A DNA stretch of 6,341 nt from an uncultured Mycoplasmataceae bacterium (GTDB lineage: Bacteria > Bacillota_I > Bacilli_A > Mycoplasmatales > Mycoplasmoidaceae): assembly GCA_949299825.1 (NCBI GenBank), contig CASGBP010000013.1, forward strand, positions 1-6,341. The letters are read 5' to 3'. A program made the position numbers and the translations under genes. Below, piece by piece: positions 1 through 5,994 of this stretch. Position 1 is the stretch's first letter. The number at the start of each line of letters is the position of its first letter. The notes beneath the pieces are model-generated. The model saw only the letters and a program-made list of their open reading frames with translations, was not told where the DNA came from and searched no databases.

Positions 1-933
1 ACCAAAAACAAGATTGTTGTTAAACCTACCTATCTTTCCATTTGTGCTGCTGATCAAAGGTATTTTCAAGGTAAAAGAAGTCCAGACATATTACAAAAAA
101 AATTACCAATCTCATTGATTCATGAAGCAGTTGGTGAAATTGTTTTAGATAACAACAATGAATTTAACATTGGTGATAAGGTTGTGATGTTACCGAATTT
201 AAACATTAATAAATCAATAAATGAAAATTATGATCCTCAAAACATGTTTATGTCTTCAGACACTGATGGATTTATGCAACAAAATGTTATTCTTGATAAA
301 AATCAATTAATACCTTTTAATTTTGATCCATGTGTTGGTGTGTTTAGTGAACTTTTATCTGTGGCTATTCATGCAGTTGAATCGTTAAAACCAGAATTAC
401 AAAAGGCAAACATCATTGGGATTTGAGGTGATGGAAATTTAGGTTATTTACTTAATTTATATCTATCAAATAAATTTCCTCATAAGAAAATTTATATATA
501 TGGTAAAAACGATGATAAATTAGAATTTTTTGGAACTGCAAGTAAACGAATTAATGTTTTTAAAAATGAAATTAAAAAAGTTGATGTTGCTTTTGAGGTT
601 GTTGGCGGATATAACTCAGCAAAAGTAATTAATCAAATAATAGAAACAATTAATCCAAATGGAACAATTTGTTTGTTAGGGGTTAGTGAGGATCATGTAT
701 CATTGAATACAAGAATGATATTAGAAAAAGGGCTAAAATTAGTTGGTAGATCCCGCTCAACTAAAGACGATTTTCAATTAGCCATCAAATTTTTAAGCAA
801 TAAAACTAACCAAACAAAAGTCAAAAAAATTATTGGTAAGGTAATTGAAGTAAGAAATATTAAGCAAATAGAAGAAGCATTTGATTATGATTATACCCAT
901 CCATGAAAAACAATAATCAAGTGAGAAATGTAG
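1..933 (+). CDS. tarJ: TarJ-like ribulose-5-phosphate reductase (ribitol-5-phosphate dehydrogenase), 5' end missing
   Basis: The frame is open from the first base and ends at TAG 931-933, giving about 310 residues when TGA at 424, 904 and 922 is read as Trp. Family enzymes have about 340, so roughly 30 N-terminal residues lie outside the window. It is a cytoplasmic medium-chain dehydrogenase/reductase. Seen, in visible numbering: a catalytic-zinc segment SICAADQRYF (Cys15), LIHEAVGE (His41-Glu42), a FSELLSV segment with Glu117 as a likely further zinc ligand, and a Rossmann motif GDGNLG (143-148). Then come EVVGG, GTICLLGVSE, NTRMILEKGLKLVG and the terminal PWKTIIKWEM. These blocks match TarJ proteins of wall teichoic acid loci as I remember them. 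TarJ reduces D-ribulose 5-phosphate with NADPH to ribitol 5-phosphate, which TarI then joins to CDP. No four-cysteine structural zinc lobe is visible. The true substrate here is inferred; another polyol-phosphate dehydrogenase remains possible. Its start, promoter and partner genes are not in view. Confidence 0.85.
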
Positions 934-991
934 TAAATTCATCTAAATTTCTATTATTTTTTACTATTTATACAAATTTTATTATTTAAAA

Positions 992-1019
992 TAGAATATT
1001 TTAACTTATATAGTATAAT
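992..1019 (+). promoter_or_regulatory. Candidate promoter of the S10 operon
   Basis: A perfect TATAAT lies at 1014-1019 in the AT-rich gap between the dehydrogenase and rpsJ. With a 16-nt spacer, the weak -35 candidate is TAGAAT at 992-997 (3 of 6 matches to TTGACA); mycoplasma promoters often lack a clear -35. The expected transcription start is about 1025-1026, which is where the leader hairpin begins, and this supports the choice. An alternative promoter would use 992-997 as its -10 (5 of 6 to TATAAT) with TATACA at 969-974 as -35 (4 of 6, 17-nt spacer). The base composition makes chance matches easy, so only the region is firm. Confidence 0.6.
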
Positions 1020-1024
1020 ATATA

Positions 1025-1092
1025 TGTTTTTTGTTTAGATTGCTGATACACCAAAACAAGTTGTCTAGTATCAGGTAACTAAGCAGAAAACA
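1025..1092 (+). promoter_or_regulatory. Long hairpin in the 5' leader of the S10 operon
   Basis: Arms 1025-1049 and 1068-1092 can form 24 base pairs: 14 outer pairs (1025-1038 with 1079-1092), a bulged A1039, three pairs (1040-1042 with 1076-1078), a bulged G1075, and a perfect 7-bp top stem (CTGATAC 1043-1049 with GTATCAG 1068-1074). Three pairs are G-U (1031-1086, 1034-1083, 1042-1076). The 18-nt loop 1050-1067 shows no good internal pairing. No U-run follows the stem, so it is not a standard terminator. The S10 ribosome binding site at 1106-1111 stays outside it. In gammaproteobacteria L4 represses its own operon through S10 leader hairpins. A similar role here is inference; mRNA 5'-end protection is an alternative. 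Confidence 0.65.
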
Positions 1093-1105
1093 GATTCAAC
1101 ATATG

Positions 1106-1111
1106 AAAGGA
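1106..1111 (+). promoter_or_regulatory. Ribosome binding site that fixes the rpsJ start
   Basis: AAAGGA sits 6 nt before ATG 1118. An upstream in-frame codon at 1103 (ATA) would place this site inside the gene. S10 proteins normally begin close to the conserved IRIKL-type strand, and starting at 1118 gives 101 residues, the usual family length. Confidence 0.8.
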
Positions 1112-1117
1112 CAACAA

Positions 1118-1423
1118 ATGAATCAAGAACTTAGAATTAAGCTAGTTTCTTATGATCATCAATTATTAGATCAATCTGTTAAGAAGATAGTTGAGATCTC
1201 AAAAGCTACAAATTCAACTATTAAAGGACCTATTCCTTTGCCAACTAAAAAAGAGGTTTTTACAATTCTAAGATCACCGCATGTTAACAAATCAAGTCGT
1301 GAACAATTTGAGAGAAGAACTCATAAACGATTAATAATTCTTGAAAATGCACAGGCTGAAACAATTGACAGTTTAAAAAGACTTGTTATTCCAACAGGTG
1401 TAGAGATATTCATTAAATTATAG
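1118..1423 (+). CDS. rpsJ: 30S ribosomal protein S10
   Basis: S10 (101 residues from ATG 1118) binds 16S rRNA in the head of the small subunit. In other bacteria it also acts as NusE with NusB in transcription antitermination. The sequence shows the complete family pattern: the opening strand ELRIKLVSYDHQLLD, then TIKGPIPLPTKKEVFTILRS (residues about 39-58), SPHVNKSSREQFERRTHKR (58-76) and the closing strand VIPTGVEIFIKL. The length equals the usual 100-105, with no tail, unlike its neighbours L3, L23 and L22. It is the first gene of the operon, preceded by a 5' leader of about 90 nt with the long hairpin. Its stop TAG is 11 nt before rplC. Confidence 0.97.
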   Translation: MNQELRIKLVSYDHQLLDQSVKKIVEISKATNSTIKGPIPLPTKKEVFTILRSPHVNKSSREQFERRTHKRLIILENAQAETIDSLKRLVIPTGVEIFIKL

Positions 1424-1434
1424 TAGGAGAATTT

Positions 1435-2262
1435 ATGAGAGCATTATTAGGTACAAAAGTTGGAATGTCAAGTGTATTTGATGAACAAGGAAGAATGCAT
1501 GCTGTAACAATTGTTTATGTAGAACCTAACAAGGTGATAGCTGTTAAAACCAAAGAAAAGGATGGTTATGATGCTATTCAAGTTGGTTATGAAACAATTA
1601 AGGAAAAAAATGTAAATAAACCTAAGAAAGGTCAATTTAAAAAAGCTAATTCAGATCCTAAACGTTATATAAAGGAATTTAGAAATAGTACTGGAAATAA
1701 TGTAGGTGATGAGATTAAGGTTGATATCTTCAAAAAAGGAGATTACATTGATGTTCAAGGAATAACTAAGGGACATGGTTTTACTGGATCAATTAAACGT
1801 CATAATTTTGCTATTGGTCCACTAGGACATGGTGCAGGTTATCCACATCGTTATGTAGGTTCTATTTCTGGTGGTCGTGGTGGTAGTCAGGCACAAAGAG
1901 TATTTAAGGGAACTGAATTACCAGGACACTATGGTCATGAAAATGTAACCATCCAAAACTTACTAATTGTTGATGTTATACCTAATGAAAACTTAATGGT
2001 CATTAAGGGTGCTATCCCTGGAAACAAAAAGGGATTAGTTTATATTAGATCTTCTAAAAAAATGAGTGATAAAAATAATGAAATAAAATTATTTAATCCA
2101 CAAGGTAAAAAAGATGAACCAGCTAAAGAAGTAAAGGCCAAAGAAGAAGTTACTAGTGAGAAGATTGAAGCAGCAACTACACCTAATGAAGAAGCAAAAC
2201 CATTGGATAAACCAGAATCTAAAAGTGATGAAGGACAGTCAGAAGAAGGAGGTAACAAATAA
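1435..2262 (+). CDS. rplC: 50S ribosomal protein L3 with an acidic C-terminal tail
   Basis: L3 binds 23S rRNA early in large-subunit assembly and reaches towards the peptidyl-transferase centre. The start follows AGGAG at 1425-1429. The core, residues 1-208, begins RALLGTKVGMSSVFDEQGR and includes KGHGFTGSIKRHNF (112-125), the glycine-rich loop around 130-151, RVFKGTELPGHYGHE (155-169) and VIKGAIPGNKKG (189-200). Normal bacterial L3 has about 205-215 residues; this one has 275. The extra part from about 210 is low-complexity and rich in Glu, Lys, Pro and Ser. From 225 on I count 15 acidic and 10 lysine residues, so it is probably disordered. The last tail codons (EEGGNK) contain the Shine-Dalgarno sequence AAGGAGGT (2245-2252 region) for rplD, whose ATG overlaps the L3 TAA by one base. 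Translation of L3 and L4 is therefore probably coupled. Confidence 0.97.
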   Translation: MRALLGTKVGMSSVFDEQGRMHAVTIVYVEPNKVIAVKTKEKDGYDAIQVGYETIKEKNVNKPKKGQFKKANSDPKRYIKEFRNSTGNNVGDEIKVDIFKKGDYIDVQGITKGHGFTGSIKRHNFAIGPLGHGAGYPHRYVGSISGGRGGSQAQRVFKGTELPGHYGHENVTIQNLLIVDVIPNENLMVIKGAIPGNKKGLVYIRSSKKMSDKNNEIKLFNPQGKKDEPAKEVKAKEEVTSEKIEAATTPNEEAKPLDKPESKSDEGQSEEGGNK

Positions 2263-2894
2263 TGGCAACTTCAGTTAAATTATTTGATATTGAAGGCAAT
2301 ATTAAGGGAAATACAAATATTGATGATGCATTATTTTTAAAAACTCCACATAAACAAGCAATGTTTGATTGTGTGATTGCTGAAAATGCTGCTGAACGTC
2401 AAGGTACTCATTCAACTTTAACTAAAGGTGAAGTTCGAGGTGGTGGTAAAAAACCATGACGTCAAAAACATACAGGTAAGGCAAGAACTGGTTCAACTAG
2501 AAACCCACATTGAGTTGGTGGTGGTGTTGCCTTTGGTCCAAAACCAAATAGAAATTACACTAAAAAAGTTAATTCAAAGGTATTTAAATTAGCTTTTAGA
2601 TCTGCTCTTTCAATTAAACTTAATGATGAAAGCTTATTTAGTTTAGATGACACAATTAATTTAAAAAGACCATCTACAAAAACATTTGTAAAGTTCTTGG
2701 AAAATGCAAAATTTCAAAATAAAAAAGTTCTTATCATAACTAATGAAGAAGATAATATTAAACTTTCAGTTAATAACCTTCCAAAAGTTGAAGCAAAAAG
2801 ATGAAATCAAGTTTCAGTTCGTGACTTGATGCATACAACTATAATCATTGCACAAGTCAGTACATTTACTAAGATGAAGGAGGTATATGCATAA
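2262..2894 (+). CDS. rplD: 50S ribosomal protein L4
   Basis: The frame gives 210 residues when TGA at 2457 (Trp66), 2511 (Trp84) and 2802 (Trp181) is read as Trp; under the standard code it would be cut into fragments. L4 has a globular domain on the large-subunit surface and a long loop that helps form the exit-tunnel constriction together with L22. The loop is plain here: EVRGGGKKPWRQKHTGKART (about 57-76), followed by HWVGGGVAFGPKPNRNY (83-99). The KKPW segment corresponds to the place where macrolide resistance changes arise in other bacteria. The C-terminal half (VLIITNEED, VRDLMHTTIIIAQ) fits the globular domain. The length matches the family at about 205-210, with no tail. Start ATG overlaps the L3 stop and end TAA overlaps the L23 start, each by one base. 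In E. coli L4 is the regulator of this operon. Confidence 0.96.
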
Positions 2895-3376
2895 TGGAAA
2901 TTTCAAATGTTATTATTAAACCTTATCATACTGAAAAATCCTATATGTTAAGAAAGTTTCAAGAAAATTCTTGTTTAGCTTTTGTTGTTAATCGTACCTC
3001 TACAAAAATACAAATTCGTAATGCATTCAAAGCAATATACAATGTTGATCCAGTAAAAATCAATGTATTAAATAGAAAATCTCAATCTTTTAGAAATGGT
3101 ACAGCAAACCCTGGTCGAACTAAACAATTTAAAATAGCTTACATCATTTTGCCAAAAGGTATTCAAATTGCGATTACAAAAGATGAAATGGAAGAAGCAT
3201 CAAACAATTCTAATGAGGATGCAAAAAATAAAAAGGGTGTAAAGGAAAAATCAAAGGTTAAGAAAATTGATAATGATTCAAAGGTAAAACCTGAAAAGTC
3301 AATCAAATCAGATTCTATTGATAAAAAGGTTAATGTTCAAAACAAACAGTTAAGAAAGCAAGCAAAAGGAAAGTAA
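2894..3376 (+). CDS. rplW: 50S ribosomal protein L23 with a lysine-rich C-terminal tail
   Basis: L23 sits at the polypeptide exit and is the docking site of trigger factor and signal recognition particle in bacteria. The core, residues 1-96, shows IIKPYHTEKSYML (7-19), LAFVVNRTSTKIQIRNAFKA (28-47), IYNVDPVKINVLN (48-60) and the strand FKIAYIILPKGIQIAI (79-94). Typical L23 has about 95-100 residues; this one has 160. Residues 97-160 form a low-complexity tail, acidic at first (DEMEEASNNSNED), then strongly basic with repeated KxK patterns and ending KQLRKQAKGK. Overall I count 19 Lys/Arg against 12 Asp/Glu. The gene starts at an ATG overlapping the L4 stop, 9 nt after a perfect AAGGAGGT (2877-2884). 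The tail is in frame with the core, with no stop or sign of a frameshift. M. pneumoniae L23 is also known to be extended. Confidence 0.95.
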   Translation: MEISNVIIKPYHTEKSYMLRKFQENSCLAFVVNRTSTKIQIRNAFKAIYNVDPVKINVLNRKSQSFRNGTANPGRTKQFKIAYIILPKGIQIAITKDEMEEASNNSNEDAKNKKGVKEKSKVKKIDNDSKVKPEKSIKSDSIDKKVNVQNKQLRKQAKGK

Positions 3377-3408
3377 TTAAATGTCGAAAAGCGTATTAGG
3401 AGGCAATT

Positions 3409-4254
3409 ATGGCAGTTAAAAGAGTTAAGAATCGAAGTAGTGGTAAAAGACAAACAATTATGATTGACTATAAATCTGTTTTGACTACCTCTACTCCTGA
3501 AAAAACATTATTAGTAACTTTAAAAAAGAATTCTGGTAGAAATAACCAAGGTAAGATTACTGTTAGACACCAAGGTGGAAGAGAAAAAAGAAAATATAGA
3601 ATTATTGATTTTAAGAGAAATAAAGATGGCAAAATTGGTACCATTAAGACAATTGAATATGATCCAAATAGAACATCATTTATTTCTTTAGTAAATTATG
3701 AGGATGGAGAAAAAAGATATATTATTGCACCAAAAGGGATTAAGGTTGGTGACAAAATTGTTTCAGGTAATAAAAACATAGATATTAAGTTAGGTAATAG
3801 TTTACCATTAGAATTTATTCCTGAAGGTACATTAGTGCATAATGTTGAATTAATTCCAGGTCATGGAGGACAATTAGCAAGAAGTGCAGGAACATCAATT
3901 CAAATCCTTGGTTGAGATGAAACAGGAAAATATGTAATATGTAAAATGTCTTCTGGTGAAGTTAGAAAAATTAGAAAAGAATGTAGAGCTACTATTGGAG
4001 AAGTTTCAAACGAAGATCATAATTTAGTGAATATTGGTAAGGCTGGTAGAAATCGTCACAAGGGTATTAGACCAACTGTTAGAGGTTCAGCTATGAACCC
4101 TAACGATCACCCTCATGGTGGTGGTGAAGGTAGACAACCAATTGGTATGGATGCTCCAAGAACCCCATGAGGTAAAAGACACATGGGTGTTAAAACTCGA
4201 AAACAAAAACAACCATCTACCAAGTTGATTATTAGAAGAAGGGGGAAGTGTTAG
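3409..4254 (+). CDS. rplB: 50S ribosomal protein L2
   Basis: L2 (281 residues; TGA at 3913 and 4168 read as Trp169 and Trp254) binds 23S rRNA near the peptidyl-transferase centre and bridges the subunits. Seen: an N-terminal basic region, GRNNQGKITVRHQGGREKRK (about 44-63), the oligonucleotide-binding and SH3-like strands (YRIIDFKRNKDG, TIKTIEYDPNRT, RYIIAPKGIKVGD), LIPGHGGQLARSAGT (149-163), then GKAGRNRHKGIRPTVRG (210-226) and AMNPNDHPHGGGEGR (228-242). The last includes the conserved histidine needed for peptidyl transferase activity in E. coli L2. It ends in RRRGKC. The length is close to the usual 273-280. The 32-nt spacer before it is the longest in the operon. The start follows TAGGAGG (3397-3403). 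The gene stops one base before the rpsS ATG. Confidence 0.97.
4239..4245 (+). promoter_or_regulatory. Atypical ribosome binding site of rpsS, inside the end of rplB
   Basis: AAGGGGG stands where AAGGAGG would be expected, 10 nt before ATG 4256. The G in place of A could still form a wobble pair with the 3' end of 16S rRNA. It lies within the last arginine and glycine codons of L2. It is less canonical than the other sites in the operon, so reinitiation after L2 may matter more here. Confidence 0.55.
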
Positions 4255-4255
4255 T

Positions 4256-4528
4256 ATGTCTAGAAGTTCAAAAAAGGGTGCATTTGTTGATGCAAGTTTA
4301 ATGAAAAAAGTTGTTGCTATGAATTCAACTGACAAGAAGAAAAGTATTAAAACTTGATCTCGTCGTAGCACGATATTTCCTGAATTTGTTGGTTTAACAT
4401 TTGAAGTTCATAATGGCAAAAGCTTTATAAAAGTTTATGTGACTGAAGACATGGTTGGTAGAAAATTAGGTGAGTTTGCTCCAACTCGTGTGTTTAAACA
4501 ACATACAGAAGCAAAAAGGGATAATTAG
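4256..4528 (+). CDS. rpsS: 30S ribosomal protein S19
   Basis: S19 (90 residues) forms a complex with S13 in the head of the small subunit near the A-site tRNA. The frame starts MSRSSKKGAFVDASLMKKV and needs TGA at 4355 as Trp34, in IKTWSRRSTIFPEFVG (about 31-46). This is followed by HNGKSFIKVYVTEDMVGRKL and the family hallmark GEFAPTRVFKQH (about 72-83). The length equals the normal 88-93. It begins one base after the rplB stop with an atypical ribosome binding site, which suggests translation coupled to L2. Its TAG stop is itself the first three bases of the TAGGAGGT site (4526-4533) used by rplV. Confidence 0.96.
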
Positions 4529-4537
4529 GAGGTATAA

Positions 4538-5251
4538 ATGGTTTGTAAAGTTATTCAAAGAAATATTAGAATATCACATCGTAAGGCCCAATTGGTTTGT
4601 GATCTTATAAGAAATAAATCAATAAAAGATGCCTTAATTATTCTAAATAATACACAAAAGAAGATTGCTCCTATTATTAAAAAGTTATTATCTAGTGCAA
4701 TTGCTAATGCTACTCATAATCACTCAATGAATGGTGATAAACTTTATGTTTATAACATTTTTGCAAATCAAGGCCCAACTTGAAAGAGAACAATGCCAAG
4801 AGCTAGAGGTTCAGCAGATGTAATTTTAAAAAGAACAACTCATATTGAGATTCATTTAAGTGATAATCCAAATGAAAGAAAAGAACAATTATTAGCATTA
4901 AAAAACAAAAGAAAAATCACAAAATCTCCAAAAACAAAAAAATCAGAAAAACCAATTAAACCAGCTGAAACTAAACCAAAGAAGGAACAAAAATCATCTA
5001 AACCTAAGATGGTAAATGGAATTAGTGTTGATCAAAAACATACTGTTATTAAATCTCATGAGGTAGATGAATATGATTATGAAAAAAGATTAAAGGATTG
5101 AAGAAAAAAGGCAGGTTATAATGAAAAACCTCATAAGTGTTCTAAATGTAGCGAAGAATGTTTTACTTCTATCCTATTGGATAATGGTAAACATATTTGC
5201 TACCATTGTTGAATTAAAAAACCAGAAACAGAAAAAAAGGAAGGTAAGTAA
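4538..5251 (+). CDS. rplV: 50S ribosomal protein L22 with a long C-terminal extension ending in a CxxC...CxxC zinc-ribbon-like module
   Basis: L22 lines the exit tunnel and helps form the constriction with L4. The frame gives 237 residues with TGA at 4781, 5099 and 5210 read as Trp82, Trp188 and Trp225. Core (1-110): NIRISHRKAQLVCDLIRN, LLSSAIANATHNH, then the tunnel hairpin WKRTMPRARGSADVILKRTT (82-101) and IEIHLSD. Usual L22 has about 110-120 residues, so about half is extra. Residues 113-158 are a Lys/Pro/Ser-rich linker. Residues 159-195 are more complex (VDEYDYEKRLKDW, probably helical). Residues 199-225 hold Cys201-x2-Cys204, Cys208, and Cys221-x2-Cys224 followed by Trp225, plus His199. 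The two CxxC knuckles 16 residues apart fit a zinc ribbon. The open frame and the next ribosome binding site right at its stop indicate a real fusion, not a sequencing slip. The module's function is unknown. The start follows TAGGAGGT 4526-4533. Confidence 0.95.
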
Positions 5252-5262
5252 AAGGAGTTTTT

Positions 5263-5991
5263 ATGGGACAAAAAGTAAATTCAAATGGACTACGTTATGG
5301 TATTTATAAGGAATGACAAACTAGATGAATTGCTAGTAGTGATAAACAAACTGCTGAATGATTAGTTCAAGATGATAAGATTAGAAAACATTTTATTAAG
5401 AAGTATAAATTAGCAATTATTAATGGTATTGAAATTGAAAGAAACAAAAAAGAAATATTTTTATTTATTAGTTGTTCACAACCAGGTTTATTGTTAGAAC
5501 CTGATGTTCAAAAAAATATGCATCTTGAAGTGGCAAAAATCATAGGAAGACAAACAAAGATAAATATTAATATTGTACCAATTGTAAACACGTATGTTAA
5601 TGCTAGAATAGTTGCACGTGAAATTGCTGATGATATTGAACGTAGAGTATCATTTAGAACTGCTCAAAAGATGGCAATTAAAAAGGTGATGAGAGCAGGT
5701 GCATTAGGAATAAAAACAAGAGTTTCTGGAAGATTAGGTGGAGTAGAAATGGCAAGAGAAGAAGGTTATTCCGAAGGTGTTGTTACTCTTTCTACTTTAA
5801 GAGCAGATATTGATTATGCTCTTGAAGAAGCTCATACAACATATGGAATAATCGGAGTAAAAGTTTGAATTAATAGAGGTGAAATTTTTAAAAAAGGAGA
5901 AATTTCAAAAGTTTGTCTTACACCTCCTTCTGTAAGTCAAACTATTAAGTCTCCAAATACTAAAAGTACAAAATCTAAGGGAAAGGAGTAA
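5263..5991 (+). CDS. rpsC: 30S ribosomal protein S3 with a degenerate KH-domain GxxG loop
   Basis: S3 lies at the mRNA entry of the small subunit, and in E. coli takes part in the ribosomal helicase. The frame has 242 residues, with TGA at 5314, 5326, 5359 and 5866 as Trp18, 22, 33 and 202. It opens MGQKVNSNGLRYGIYKEWQT, as S3 proteins do. The KH type 2 region follows (about 48-110); the expected GKKG after PGxxx is replaced by Glu79-Pro80-Asp81-Val82. The C-terminal domain is well kept: RRVSFRTAQKMAIKKVMRAG, SGRLGGVEMAREEGYSEG, LSTLRADIDYALEEAHTTYG and GVKVWINRGEIFKKG. In the helicase segment FRTAQK, the second arginine of the E. coli pattern FRRAMK is Thr. A short basic tail ends the protein. 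The start follows AAAGGAG (5251-5257), which overlaps the last base of the rplV stop. Confidence 0.96.
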
Positions 5992-5994
5992 TTT

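Noticed and set aside
424..426. Premature stop making the dehydrogenase a pseudogene
   Set aside because: The TGA codons fall at a Trp position of the family and the code here reads TGA as Trp; the frame continues intact to 933.
949..996. Terminator of the dehydrogenase gene (TTCTATT 949-955 pairing with AATAGAA 990-996)
   Set aside because: The stem is 7 bp, almost all A-T, with a 34-nt loop and no U-run after it; not a credible intrinsic terminator.
1043..1080. Pseudoknot between loop bases 1059-1064 and 1075-1080 of the leader
   Set aside because: Six pairs can be drawn (two of them G-U), but no bases are left to span the 7-bp stem, and the same bases form the longer simple hairpin.
1103..1117. 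Upstream in-frame extension of S10 (five extra residues from an ATA codon)
   Set aside because: The start codon would be rare and the strong AAAGGA site lies inside it; ATG 1118 gives the normal family length.
2040..2258. Minus-strand open frame opposite the L3 tail
   Set aside because: It is a Ser/Leu-rich mirror of the Glu/Lys-rich tail codons, with no ribosome binding site or recognisable product.
4087..4371. Minus-strand open frame opposite the end of L2 and start of S19
   Set aside because: Both strands cannot reasonably code here; the L2 and S19 motifs on the + strand are unmistakable.
5121..5309. Separate 62-residue open frame
   Set aside because: It is out of frame with the L22 extension and S3, which fully explain this stretch, and its product shows no family pattern.
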